From Verrucomicrobia bacterium 12-59-8 (GTDB taxonomy: Bacteria > Verrucomicrobiota > Verrucomicrobiae > Verrucomicrobiales > Verrucomicrobiaceae), in contig NCCR01000132.1 in NCBI GenBank assembly GCA_002279765.1, positions 1 through 15,538 on the forward strand: a stretch of 15,538 bases of DNA. The letters are read 5' to 3'. A model generated the notes under the pieces. That model was not told the origin of the DNA. It ran no database searches and worked only from the letters and a program-made list of their open reading frames with translations. Both the position numbers and the translations under genes were made by a program. The first letter of the stretch is position 1. Each line of letters begins with the position of its first letter. Below, piece after piece: positions 1 to 6,823 of this stretch.

Positions 1-236
1 AGTCGCTCAACCTCCCATGGCCTCACGCGGCGGACTGAGGACAGTCCGCCCTACCTGCGACCCGCGCGCAAGGTAGGGCGGTTGGTCCCCCAACCGCCGT
101 CGTTCGCAGGCCGGTGGGCTCCCTCTTTCCCCATGGACAAGAGCACCTCCCATGGCCGTCAGGCGGCTCCAGGCACCCTTGGCGGGAATTCGTTTTGAAT
201 GAGGAAGGCAGGAACCGGATTGGTTTTGCGGTTTCG
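1..236 (-). repeat. Inverted-orientation copy of the dispersed composite repeat
   Basis: This stretch is related in reverse complement to the repeat block at 3040-3826. Positions about 94-140, reading CCGTCGTTCGCAGG then GGTGGGCTCC and ending CCCATGG, match the complement of 3148-3190. Positions 198-222 carry the GAGGAAGGCAGGAACCGG motif, also seen near 3303 and 3686, but in the same orientation as there. Two GTAG-hairpins lie inside (listed separately). I see no convincing gene here; the reading frames covering it have no family features. Confidence 0.6.
29..98. repeat. Divergent pair of REP-like GTAG hairpins
   Basis: Two palindromes sit head to head. At 29-50 the arms GGCGGACT and AGTCCGCC flank a GAGGAC loop, followed by CTACC (GGTAG on the minus strand). 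At 73-98 GTAG precedes the arms GGCGGTTGG and CCAACCGCC with loop TCCC. A GTAG tetranucleotide 5' of a hairpin is the known hallmark of REP elements processed by RAYT (TnpA-REP) transposases. No RAYT gene is in the window, so the classification is by structure only. Confidence 0.6.
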
Positions 237-416
237 GAAAATGCGATCATGGCCTGCGTAGATCCTTAGGAAAGCGTCTGCGGCGGTGGCGAGGGGATGT
301 GCAAAATTTGATTGGCAAATTTTGGCCTGCTGTTTTAAATCGTGCGCCCAAGCGACCTGCGCCACGGGGCGGCGCGGTCCGCGTCAGCTTCGTCTCGAAC
401 ACTTCACCACCCGGCC
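237..416 (+). promoter_or_regulatory. Upstream region with a perfect 9-bp inverted repeat
   Basis: The spacer before the 417 gene has an AT-rich island in otherwise GC-rich sequence. At 302-310 and 316-324 the arms CAAAATTTG and CAAATTTTG form a perfect inverted repeat with a 5-base spacer. It lies about 95 bases upstream of the chosen start, so it could be an operator or part of the promoter. No clear -35/-10 pair could be assigned. Confidence 0.35.
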
Positions 417-1226
417 ATGAGCGATCCACTCCCAGACTCAGGAACTCCCGTGCAGCCACCACCGGCAGAGGGTGGCCCGACTGAAACAGGCGGGGAGAAT
501 CTGCCACCTGCTGCTGCGCCCGCTTCTGCTGCGCCTGCTTCTGCGCCACCTGCTTCTGCGCCTGCTGACCCTGCTGCGCCCAGTCCCACGGCCACTCACC
601 CAGCGCCGCAGAGCCAGGGGGCGTGGGGCCAGGTGCTGGGACTGCTGAGCTTGACCTCGCTGGATGACATTGACCCGGAGAAGGTGCGCAACAGCACGGC
701 CTTCAAACTGGGCGCGCTGGCCGGGCTGCTGCCGGCGCTGTCGTTGATGTCGCTGGCGCAGTTTGTCGCGCCGGACCAGATGGGCCTGCTGGATACGGGC
801 AGCAAGAGCGGCGGCTCCATCCTGCCTGCTGTGGGCGTGCTGCTCTCCTCCGCGCTGGTGGGCGGGGCGGTGGCGTTTTTCTGGGCGGAGAACCGCCTGC
901 GCACCATCTTCACCTACGGCGTGGCTGGACCCACGGTGGTGCTGAGCATGTTTCTCAGCGGGGTGGGCAATCTGGCGGCCAAAAAACAGGTGCAAAATGT
1001 GCAGGAGGCCAGCGATAAAAAGCTCGCGGAAGAAACACAGAAAATCACCGCTGAGCGAAACCTGCATGCGGACGGAGAAATCCTGAAAGCGGTCAATTTT
1101 GCCAATTCCTTCAACACTCCGGCCCAGGCTGCTGCGCCTGCGGCGGCCAATGCCAGCAGCAATCCCCCGCCAACGCCGTCTGCTGACGCACACGCTGCGG
1201 CCAACCCCGATCTCGCCGCGCCATGA
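417..1226 (+). CDS. Pro/Ala-rich multi-spanning membrane protein, function unknown
   Basis: A 269-residue protein not recognised as a named family. Residues 1-68 are low complexity, rich in Pro, Ala, Ser and Thr, encoded by GCGCCTGCTTCT-like imperfect repeats (about 510-590). Hydrophobic segments at about 96-117, 134-156 and 163-185 look like three membrane helices. A charged, coiled-coil-like helix follows (187-215, KKQVQNVQEASDKKL onward), then another Pro/Ala-rich tail. The start at 417 (MSDPLPDSG) is preferred to an in-frame upstream ATG at 342 because the extra 25 residues are basic and look like translated spacer. Its stop overlaps the next start by four bases (ATGA), which implies translational coupling with the exported protein that follows. 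No Shine-Dalgarno sequence is visible. The two may form one envelope complex, but that is inference. Confidence 0.75.
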   Translation: MSDPLPDSGTPVQPPPAEGGPTETGGENLPPAAAPASAAPASAPPASAPADPAAPSPTATHPAPQSQGAWGQVLGLLSLTSLDDIDPEKVRNSTAFKLGALAGLLPALSLMSLAQFVAPDQMGLLDTGSKSGGSILPAVGVLLSSALVGGAVAFFWAENRLRTIFTYGVAGPTVVLSMFLSGVGNLAAKKQVQNVQEASDKKLAEETQKITAERNLHADGEILKAVNFANSFNTPAQAAAPAAANASSNPPPTPSADAHAAANPDLAAP

Positions 1227-1966
1227 CCCTCTTCATTCGTTCCTTTTTGCTCATCCAGGTGCTGGCCGGCGTGGTGCTGGCGGCGGACCCGCGCGTGCTG
1301 GAGATCACCACGGATGACCGCAAGCTGATGGCGACGGTGGAGTTTCTGGCGGACAAAACCAGCGAGCTGAGCCTGCAGACGCAGACCACGGCGAACCAGA
1401 GCTTTGACTGGCTGGACGTGCCGGATGCCGCGAAGGCGGCGCGGATCAAGGTGGGGGAGCTGGCCACGCTGCCATTTGATCTGGCGGACGCAGGCACCAC
1501 GCTGGTGGAGCTGGGCGCGCTGACGGTGGGGCAGAATGACAAGGGCCTCTCCGTGGCGGTGCTGGCCTCCAAGGTGAAGGCGGACCTCCCGCCCCGTGCG
1601 CCGACGGATGCCACGGGCTGGGTGTACTTTGGCCGCGTGACGATGCCGAAGGGCGGCGTCGCGGCCGGGGAGCCCATGGATGCGCTGCCGTGGAGCAGCC
1701 TCTACCTCGTCAGCCCCCCGAAGGTGGCGCTGTACCTGGGCAATGCCGGCACGAAAGCCTCCGTGGAGACGGCGGCAAAGGGCATCCTGCTGCGTGCGGA
1801 CTTCCCGCTGTTTCTGCGGCAGTTCAAGGAGGGCAAAGTGGACCGCGCCAAAGAGGACCCGATCATCCGCGCCGGGCAGTATGTGATCGTGAGCAGCTTC
1901 ACCGAGCCTGACGAACGAGGCAATGTGTACGCGGAGGTGAAGGTGGTGGATGCGCCGGGGAGGTGA
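1223..1966 (+). CDS. Exported protein of unknown function
   Basis: A 247-residue protein with a clear N-terminal signal peptide: MTLFIRSFLLIQVLAGVVLA, with likely cleavage before ADPRVLEIT. The mature part is soluble and mixed in composition, without cysteines or obvious catalytic motifs, and I do not recognise a family. It contains the stretch ADLPPRAPTDATGWVYFGRV near residues 117-136 and ends in a compact segment, EVKVVDAPGR. It overlaps the preceding membrane-protein gene by four bases, so the two are almost certainly one transcription unit. A periplasmic partner of that membrane protein is a reasonable guess. Confidence 0.75.
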   Translation: MTLFIRSFLLIQVLAGVVLAADPRVLEITTDDRKLMATVEFLADKTSELSLQTQTTANQSFDWLDVPDAAKAARIKVGELATLPFDLADAGTTLVELGALTVGQNDKGLSVAVLASKVKADLPPRAPTDATGWVYFGRVTMPKGGVAAGEPMDALPWSSLYLVSPPKVALYLGNAGTKASVETAAKGILLRADFPLFLRQFKEGKVDRAKEDPIIRAGQYVIVSSFTEPDERGNVYAEVKVVDAPGR

Positions 1967-2009
1967 AGGGGGGTGCGGAAGAAAATGCGGAGCTGTGGCT
2001 GCGCCCAAT

Positions 2010-2062
2010 GCCAATCCGCTCCTGCCTTCCTGCTTTCCTCATCCAAAAATCTGGCTCACGAT
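2010..2062 (-). repeat. Dispersed repeat element, inverted copy
   Basis: In reverse complement this reads GTGAGCCAGATTTTTGGATG followed by a GGAAAGCAGGAAGGCAGG run. It is a near copy of 3667-3715 (GAGCCAGAGTTTTTTGATG then AAGGCAGGAAGGCAGGAACC). Related purine-rich motifs occur at 198-222 and 3303-3335, so this is one member of a dispersed family. The rest of the 1967-2353 spacer holds no gene I can support. Confidence 0.6.
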
Positions 2063-2248
2063 GCCGTCTCGGAAATAGAGATGAGGCAGGCGGGAGATGG
2101 AGCCGGTGCTGAGGACCGCCCATGTGTGCGGGGGAGGGTGCGATGGGCTGGTAGGCGGCGGATGCGGGGAAAATCTATGGGGACGGATTCTGCGCCCGCC
2201 CCCCTGCCCTGCTGACCGTGAATACACGGATGATTCCATTTGGTCATT

Positions 2249-2284
2249 GCCCTTTTCCTCAAGGGCTGATAAAAGTTTTTTTTG
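2249..2284 (+). terminator. Possible intrinsic terminator
   Basis: The arms GCCCTT (2249-2254) and AAGGGC (2261-2266) form a short stem, followed after an A-rich gap by nine T residues (2276-2284). The stem is short and the T-run is about nine bases away, so the call is weak. It sits between the 1223-1966 gene and the collar gene and would separate their transcripts. Confidence 0.35.
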
Positions 2285-2353
2285 ATGAGATGAGGAACTC
2301 AACCCTCAACACATCAACTTATTTGTAACACAACCACGAAACACACGACTATT

Positions 2354-2890
2354 ATGGAACCATACTTGGGACAAATCTGCCTCTTTCCTTACAACTTTGT
2401 ACCGGCGAACTGGGCGGCTTGCGAAGGGCAGCTCATGCAAATCCAGCAGAATACGGCGCTCTTCTCGCTGCTGGGCACCGTCTATGGCGGCGATGGCAGG
2501 AATACCTTTGCCCTGCCGGATCTGCGCAGCAGGATTCCTCTCGGTGCAGGATCTGGACCGGGACTGACACCGGTGGAGATGGGCGAGATCGGCGGCGCGG
2601 AAACCACGACCCTGGGCATTAACCAAATGCCGGCACACAGCCACGCTGTCAGCGTCGGCGCGACCACCGCCACTGCCACCAGCCAGTCCCCGAACGGGTT
2701 GGTTCCGGCGGTCACTTATGACTCACTGGGCGCGAACGTCACGGCCTATGGCCCGGCCGATGGTACGGCCGCGCTGGCGGTCAGCCAGTGTGGGGCAGCA
2801 GGTGGCAGCCAGCCCCTCAGCATCCGCAACCCCTACCTGGGCCTGCGGTATTGCATCGCGTTGAACGGCATTTTCCCAAGCCGTTCTTAA
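2354..2890 (+). CDS. Phage tail collar domain protein (microcystin-dependent protein type)
   Basis: A 178-residue protein matching the short bacterial tail-collar family, often annotated as microcystin-dependent protein (Mdp). Residues 6-63 carry the collar domain: GQICLFPYNFVPANWAACEG, then LFSLLGTVYGGDG, then TFALPDLRSRIPLG. The NQMPAHSH motif (90-97) and the closing NPYLGLRYCIALNGIFPSR (159-177) are typical of the family, and the length is usual for it, so it looks complete. Family members descend from phage tail-fibre tips and also occur as stand-alone proteins in genomes without tails; their role there is poorly known. No other phage gene is nearby. There is no Shine-Dalgarno sequence before the ATG, and TATTAT overlaps the start codon. 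Family assignment is firm; function is not. Confidence 0.9.
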   Translation: MEPYLGQICLFPYNFVPANWAACEGQLMQIQQNTALFSLLGTVYGGDGRNTFALPDLRSRIPLGAGSGPGLTPVEMGEIGGAETTTLGINQMPAHSHAVSVGATTATATSQSPNGLVPAVTYDSLGANVTAYGPADGTAALAVSQCGAAGGSQPLSIRNPYLGLRYCIALNGIFPSRS

Positions 2891-2899
2891 TGACATGCC

Positions 2900-2951
2900 G
2901 CGCGGCCTGAAAAGGCTGCGCGCCGGGTGGTCTGGACAGGCCAGACCACCC
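2900..2951 (+). terminator. Two tandem stem-loops directly after the collar gene
   Basis: Nine bases after the stop, GCGCGGCCT and AGGCTGCGC (2900-2908, 2913-2921) pair with one G-U around a GAAA loop. The arms GGGTGGTCTGG and CCAGACCACCC (2925-2935, 2941-2951) then form a perfect 11-bp stem with loop ACAGG. There is no T-run, so these may protect the 3' end or act as an atypical terminator rather than a classical intrinsic one. Confidence 0.45.
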
Positions 2952-2981
2952 TGGAGGAGGGGCCTAAACGCGTATGGCGCG

Positions 2982-3044
2982 GGCGGAATGGGGAGGGCGG
3001 AATGGCGGAATGGCGGAATGGCGGAATGGAGCGTGGAGCGTGGA
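2982..3044 (+). repeat. Short tandem repeats GGCGGAAT and GCGTGGA
   Basis: GGCGGAAT occurs once at 2982 and then four times in a row at 2996-3027. Two GCGTGGA units follow at 3031-3044. The 8-bp unit is not a multiple of three and lies in non-coding sequence. It leads straight into the larger composite repeat. Confidence 0.8.
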
Positions 3045-3054
3045 GACGTTCGAC

Positions 3055-3120
3055 GGCGGGCTGAGGACAAGCCCGCCCTACCGGCGCTGGGTAGGTAGGG
3101 CTGACTGTCCTCAGTCAGCC
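3055..3120. repeat. REP-like hairpin pair in unit 1
   Basis: At 3055-3077 the arms GGCGGGCT and AGCCCGCC flank GAGGACA, followed by CTACC (minus orientation). At 3095-3120 GTAG precedes the arms GGCTGACT and AGTCAGCC around GTCCTC (plus orientation). The loop is the same (GAGGAC/GTCCTC) while both stem strands differ in step. Confidence 0.65.
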
Positions 3121-3185
3121 GCGTGAGGCCAAAGCAGGTACGCCTGTCCATGGGCAAAAACGGAGCCCACCAGCCTGCGAACGAC

Positions 3186-3213
3186 GGCGGCTTGAGGACA
3201 AGCCCGCCCTACC
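3186..3213 (-). repeat. REP-like hairpin, single
   Basis: The arms GGCGGCTT and AAGCCCGCC flank GAGGAC with one bulged C, followed by CTACC, so GGTAG lies 5' on the minus strand. Confidence 0.6.
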
Positions 3214-3408
3214 TTGCGCTGGGCAGGAATCGGATTGGTTTCCTGCATTCCTGCTTTCCTAATTTCTATTTCAGGGGCCTGCGGTGTGACCGGATTTTTG
3301 AATAAGGAAGGCAGGAAGGCAGGAACCGGATTGGGTTGCGGTGTGCTGGGTTTCCTTGTGGCGTTTGGCGCGGGCTGATGGGCGGAATGGGGCGTGGAGA
3401 CGTTCGAC

Positions 3409-3475
3409 GGCGGCTTGAGGACAAGCCCGCCCTACCTTGCGCTGGGTGGGTAGGGCTGACTGTCCTCAGTCAGCC
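3409..3475. repeat. REP-like hairpin pair in unit 2
   Basis: The minus-oriented hairpin at 3409-3431 (GGCGGCTT, GAGGAC, AAGCCCGCC, then CTACC) is followed by a plus-oriented one at 3450-3475 (GTAG, GGCTGACT, GTCCTC, AGTCAGCC). The arrangement is the same as at 3055-3120. Confidence 0.65.
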
Positions 3476-3541
3476 GCGTGAGGCCAAAGCAGGTACGCCT
3501 GTCCATCGCCAAAAAACGGAGCCCACCAGCCTGCGAACGAC

Positions 3542-3569
3542 GGCGGCTTGAGGACAAGCCCGCCCTACC
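3542..3569 (-). repeat. REP-like hairpin, single
   Basis: Same sequence as the hairpin at 3186 (GGCGGCTT, GAGGAC, AAGCCCGCC, then CTACC); it is the second-unit counterpart. Confidence 0.6.
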
Positions 3570-3792
3570 TCGCGCGGTGGGTGATGGCGGAGCCAAGCAC
3601 TGGCAGAAATCGGATTGGTTTCCTGCATTCCTGCCTTCCTAATTTCTAATTCAGGGGGCCTGGACAATGAGCCAGAGTTTTTTGATGAGGAAGGCAGGAA
3701 GGCAGGAACCGGATTGGGTTGCGGTGTGCTGGGTTTCCTTGTGGCGTTTGGCGCGGGCTGATGGGCTGAATGGGGGCGTGGAGACGTTCGAC

Positions 3793-3819
3793 GGCGGCTT
3801 GAGGACAGCCCGCCCTACC
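3793..3819 (-). repeat. REP-like hairpin in the partial third unit
   Basis: GGCGGCTT, GAGGAC, AGCCCGCC, then CTACC. The repeat array degenerates shortly after this element. Confidence 0.6.
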
Positions 3820-3858
3820 TCGCGGTGGGTGCTGGGAAGTGGCGGACGGCAAATGGCA

Positions 3859-3921
3859 TGCAGCAGGCTTTGACGCCTGCTGCACACCTTCTGCTATTTG
3901 CTGCTACTTGTTGCTATTTAT
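3859..3921 (-). terminator. Strong stem-loop after the di-heme gene, with a 10-bp triplicate
   Basis: The arms TGCAGCAGGC (3859-3868) and GCCTGCTGCA (3875-3884) form a perfect 10-bp stem with a 6-base loop. On the minus strand the stem lies about 55 bases past the stop of the 3940-5202 gene and is followed by TGCCATTTGCC, a weak T tract. Between it and the gene, three 10-bp units follow one another: TGCTATTTGC, TGCTACTTGT and TGCTATTTAT (3892-3921). A transcript-end structure is the likely role. Confidence 0.5.
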
Positions 3922-3939
3922 TCACACACGCTCACGGTC

Positions 3940-5202
3940 TCAGATGGACAGGAGGAAATCGAGGAGCTGCTGCACTTGCTGTTTGCTGAGCTTTTGGTAG
4001 CGGTCCCTAGAGGCTTTGGCTTCGCCGTCGTGGGCTTTGATGGCTGCGTCGATGGTCTGTGCGCGGCCGTCGTGCAGGTAGGGGGCGCTGGCGCGCAGGC
4101 CCCAGAGGGGGGCGGTGCGCATGTCGCGCACGTCGGCGGTGCCCTGCGCGATGCCGTCGCCGAGGGTGCCCATGTCATGCAGGAGGAGGTCGGAGAAGAG
4201 CCAGACTTCCTGCTGATGGAGCGCGGCGATTTTGTTGGGCCCGGTGATCATGAGCGGCACGTGGCAGACGGCGCAGCCGGTGGCCTGAAACACGCTGTGC
4301 CCGGCGGCGGCACCATGGGCGGGGGGCAGGCGCGGCGGGGCACCGAGAAAGCGCATGAAGTCGGCCACGCGGTCGATGTCTCCGCGTCCGGTGGCGGGAT
4401 CGACGACGTCTTCGGGATCGGCGATGGTGTCGTACTGCGCGAGGAGCTGGGTGTTGCCATTGGGCGCGTTTTCCACGGGGAAGAGGCGGCTGGTGATGCC
4501 CATTTCATTGAGGTAGGCGTCTCCGGCAAAGCTGAGCAGCGTGGCCTGCTGGGCCTTCCAGCCAAAGCGGCCGATGAGCATCCTGCCGGTGGCGGCGTCG
4601 GCGACCTTGGACACTTTTCCCAGCACGCCGTCGAGCGGCATGCGCCGCACATTGCGCAGGATTTCATGGTCGGGGATGGCCTCGATGAGGCCGAGCCCGA
4701 AGAGCGGGGTGGAATTGCGCTGCGCGACGACATTGGCCTCTGGGGGCACGACTTCATGGAGCACGGAGCTGATCTCCATCTCCTGCTGCAGGCTGCCGCC
4801 GAGCGTGGCGAGGGGATCAAAAACGCCGCCGTCGGTGCGGCCAAAGCGTGTGACATTGATGATGCCGGCACCGCCGGTGGCGGGTGCGCTGTGGCAGGTG
4901 ACGCAGGAGTCGCGATTGAAGATGGGGCCGAGGCCGCCGGCTTCGGTTTCGGTGTCTTCAAAGTCGTCTTTGCCATCGAGGAAGGTGGCCAGTTGCGCTT
5001 TGGTGAGGCCGGGCAGCGCATCGCCAAACTGCGGCTGCAGGCCGTGTGCGGGTGGTGAATGCGGCTGGGGTGCGTGGGGCGCATGCGGCGGGTGCTGCGG
5101 GCGGTGGGAGGGGTGCCTGGGCGGCTGCTGCGCGACGGCATGCAGCGCGTGGGTGCATGCCAGGGCAAGGGCGAGATATGAGGTGATGCGGAGCGCTTTC
5201 AT
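3940..5202 (-). CDS. Di-heme c-type cytochrome oxidoreductase (DUF1111/thiol oxidoreductase-like family)
   Basis: A 420-residue exported protein. Residues 1-24 are a signal peptide (likely cleavage AVA/QQ). Residues 25-53 are an unusual Pro/His-rich linker (PPRHPSHRPQHPPH and on). The catalytic part has two haem-c attachment sites, CVTCH at 100-104 and CAVCH at 310-314, and the family's late motif APYLHDGRAQT (373-383). This pattern fits the di-haem oxidoreductase family related to MauG and bacterial cytochrome c peroxidases (COG3488), which work in the periplasm on small thiols, peroxide or unknown partners. The length suits the family. The start at 5202 gives a clean signal peptide, with no obvious Shine-Dalgarno sequence. 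It is divergent from the DUF3147 gene, sharing a spacer of about 107 bp. Haem binding is very likely; the substrate is unknown. Confidence 0.9.
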   Translation of the reverse strand: MKALRITSYLALALACTHALHAVAQQPPRHPSHRPQHPPHAPHAPQPHSPPAHGLQPQFGDALPGLTKAQLATFLDGKDDFEDTETEAGGLGPIFNRDSCVTCHSAPATGGAGIINVTRFGRTDGGVFDPLATLGGSLQQEMEISSVLHEVVPPEANVVAQRNSTPLFGLGLIEAIPDHEILRNVRRMPLDGVLGKVSKVADAATGRMLIGRFGWKAQQATLLSFAGDAYLNEMGITSRLFPVENAPNGNTQLLAQYDTIADPEDVVDPATGRGDIDRVADFMRFLGAPPRLPPAHGAAAGHSVFQATGCAVCHVPLMITGPNKIAALHQQEVWLFSDLLLHDMGTLGDGIAQGTADVRDMRTAPLWGLRASAPYLHDGRAQTIDAAIKAHDGEAKASRDRYQKLSKQQVQQLLDFLLSI

Positions 5203-5309
5203 GACAAGATTGGGTTGGCTGCTGTCACGCGTGTGCGTGATCTCGTTGAGCGGAGAAATCCCGCGTGCAGACTTTTGTTACTTATCTTTTTTCATCCACC
5301 CTCCCGCCC

Positions 5310-5669
5310 ATGACTCTGAAACTCCTCCTCAAGTACCTGCTCAGCGCGGGGATCATCACGCTGGTGAGCGAGATGGTGAAGCGCAGCGACAAGCTCGGCG
5401 CGCTGCTGGCGGCGCTGCCGTTTGTGAGCGTGATCACGCTCTTCTGGGTACACTATGAAAGCGCGCCGGAGGTGCGGGCGCAGAAGACGGCAGACCACAT
5501 GTACTACATCTTCTGGTATGTACTACCGACGCTGCCGATGTTTCTGCTCTTCCCGGCGTTTCAGCGCTGGTGGGGCTTTCACGGGGCGCTGGGCGGCAGC
5601 GCGGTGCTGACGGTGCTGCTGTTTGCGCTGCTGCGTGCCATCACGGCGCGCTTTGGTTTGATGCTGTGA
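5310..5669 (+). CDS. DUF3147 family small membrane protein
   Basis: A 119-residue, very hydrophobic protein with four predicted membrane helices at about 4-20, 29-48, 65-83 and 92-113. The start LLLKYLLSAGIITLVSEMVK, the turn KRSDKLGALLAALPFVS and the IFWYVLPTLPMFLLFPAF segment fit the DUF3147 family as I know it. Function is unknown. I chose ATG 5310 over the in-frame 5265 because the 15 extra residues are not family-like and 5310 places the first helix at the terminus. The Gfo/Idh gene follows on the same strand after 47 bp, so they may be co-transcribed. No promoter could be assigned with confidence. Confidence 0.8.
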   Translation: MTLKLLLKYLLSAGIITLVSEMVKRSDKLGALLAALPFVSVITLFWVHYESAPEVRAQKTADHMYYIFWYVLPTLPMFLLFPAFQRWWGFHGALGGSAVLTVLLFALLRAITARFGLML

Positions 5670-5716
5670 GCGTGCTGTGCCTTGACGGGCGGTGTGGGCG
5701 CGTGCTTGATCCGGGC

Positions 5717-6823
5717 ATGACGAACCACAACCACTGCCGCTGGGGCATCCTGGGCGCTGCTTTCATCGCCCGTAAAAACTGGCAGGCCATTCGCGATGCG
5801 GGCAATGCGACGCTGATCGCGGTGGCGAGCCGTGACCTCTCACGCGCGCAGGCCTTCATTGATGAATGCCAGAGCAGCGCGCCGCATGCGACTCTGCCTG
5901 AGGCGATGGATGACTACGCGGCGCTGCTGGCGCGCACGGACATTGATGCGGTGTACCTCCCGCTGCCCACGGGGCTGCGCAAGGAGTGGGTGCTCCGCGC
6001 GGCGCAGGCGGGCAAGCATGTGCTGGTGGAAAAACCGGTGGGGGTGACTGCGGCGGATGTGGCGGAGATCATCGACGCGTGCGCGCAGCATGGCGTGCAG
6101 TTTATGGACGGGGTGATGTTTATGCACGGCCGCCGGCTGCGGCGCCTGCGCGCGGTGGTGGACGCGGATGTGGGCCAGGTGCGCCACATCGCCACGCAGT
6201 TCAGCTTTATGAGCGATGATGACTTCCAACGCAGCAACATCCGCGCGCATGGCAAGCTGGAACCGCTGGGCTGCCTGGGGGATCTGGGCTGGTACTGCCT
6301 GCGCTTCACGCTGTGGGCCATGCACGAGGCCACGCCAGTGCGGGTGACGGGCCGCATCCACACGGAGACGCAGCCGTCGGCGGAAGCGCCTGCGGTGCCG
6401 CTGGAATTTTCCGGGACGCTGGACTTTGCGGATGGCGCGCACGCTTCCTTCTACTGCTCCTTCACCACGGCGAACGCACAGTGGGCCATCGTGAGCGGTG
6501 GCCAAGGGCTGCTGCAGGTGTCCGACTTTGTGCTGCCTTTCTCCGGCGCGCAGACGCAGTACCGCCTCACGCGGTCGGAGTTTGTGCTGGATCGCTGCCA
6601 GGCCAACATGCACGAAGGCCAGCAGACGGAAGCTCTCGATGAACCCAGCAACAACGCCCCCGGCTCGCAGGAGGCAGGGCTGTTTCACACATTTTCCCAA
6701 CTGGTGCTCGAAGGGAAACGAGACCCGCACTGGCCCCACATCAGCCTGCTGACCCAGCGCGTGCTGGATGCATGCCTGGCCTCGGCCAAGGAAGACGGAA
6801 GAGCGGTGGCGGTGGGGGAGTAA
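5717..6823 (+). CDS. Gfo/Idh/MocA family NAD(P)-dependent oxidoreductase
   Basis: A 368-residue cytosolic dehydrogenase. Residues 8-18 (RWGILGAAFIA) form the N-terminal Rossmann nucleotide-binding turn. ASRD at 37-40 ends the second strand, where NAD(P) specificity is set. VYLPLPTGLRKEWVLRA (79-95) and the EKP motif in HVLVEKPVGV (101-110) are diagnostic of the family. GCLGDLGWYCLRF (185-197) corresponds to the C-terminal-domain catalytic segment and most resembles the dihydrodiol/D-xylose dehydrogenase and plant At4g09670-like branch. The start at 5717 puts the Rossmann turn at its usual place; upstream in-frame codons belong to the DUF3147 region. The protein looks complete. The substrate, probably a sugar or polyol, cannot be read from sequence. 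Confidence 0.92.
   Translation: MTNHNHCRWGILGAAFIARKNWQAIRDAGNATLIAVASRDLSRAQAFIDECQSSAPHATLPEAMDDYAALLARTDIDAVYLPLPTGLRKEWVLRAAQAGKHVLVEKPVGVTAADVAEIIDACAQHGVQFMDGVMFMHGRRLRRLRAVVDADVGQVRHIATQFSFMSDDDFQRSNIRAHGKLEPLGCLGDLGWYCLRFTLWAMHEATPVRVTGRIHTETQPSAEAPAVPLEFSGTLDFADGAHASFYCSFTTANAQWAIVSGGQGLLQVSDFVLPFSGAQTQYRLTRSEFVLDRCQANMHEGQQTEALDEPSNNAPGSQEAGLFHTFSQLVLEGKRDPHWPHISLLTQRVLDACLASAKEDGRAVAVGE

Larger units (their letters stand above)
3040..3826 (+). repeat. Composite tandem repeat, about 2.1 copies of 354-384 bp
   Basis: The landmark GTGGAGACGTTCGACGGCGG recurs at 3040, 3394 and 3778 (with one small variation after it), defining units of 354 and 384 bp plus a partial third. Each full unit holds two GTAG-hairpins, the sequence CCAGCCTGCGAACGACGGCGG split across its middle, a third hairpin, and then arms of an imperfect inverted repeat built on TTCCTGCATTCCTGC and GGAAGGCAGGAAGGCAGG. 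The units differ mainly in the loop between these arms (3271-3300 versus 3650-3685). All reading frames here look like translated repeats; I see no gene between 2891 and 3939. Confidence 0.75.

Noticed and set aside
342..416. Longer N-terminus for the first membrane protein gene
   Set aside because: The 25 extra residues are basic and unlike the Pro/Ala-rich start; ATG 417 is the more natural start.
438..1193. Long antisense ORF opposite the membrane protein gene
   Set aside because: High GC keeps antisense frames open; its Arg/Gln/His-rich translation has no domain character.
914..2014. 366-aa minus-strand ORF
   Set aside because: A shadow of the exported-protein gene, rich in His/Arg with no protein-like pattern; the plus frame has a signal peptide and coupling.
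2354..2890. Prophage call based on the collar gene
   Set aside because: No other phage genes, integrase or att-like repeats lie nearby; this family is often chromosomal.
3055..3819. CRISPR array
   Set aside because: The repeats are palindromes of varying stem sequence and irregular spacing, in both orientations; there are no uniform spacers and no cas genes.
3898..5058. 386-aa plus-strand ORF across the di-heme gene
   Set aside because: Gly/Ala-rich shadow; the minus frame has a signal peptide and two CxxCH motifs.
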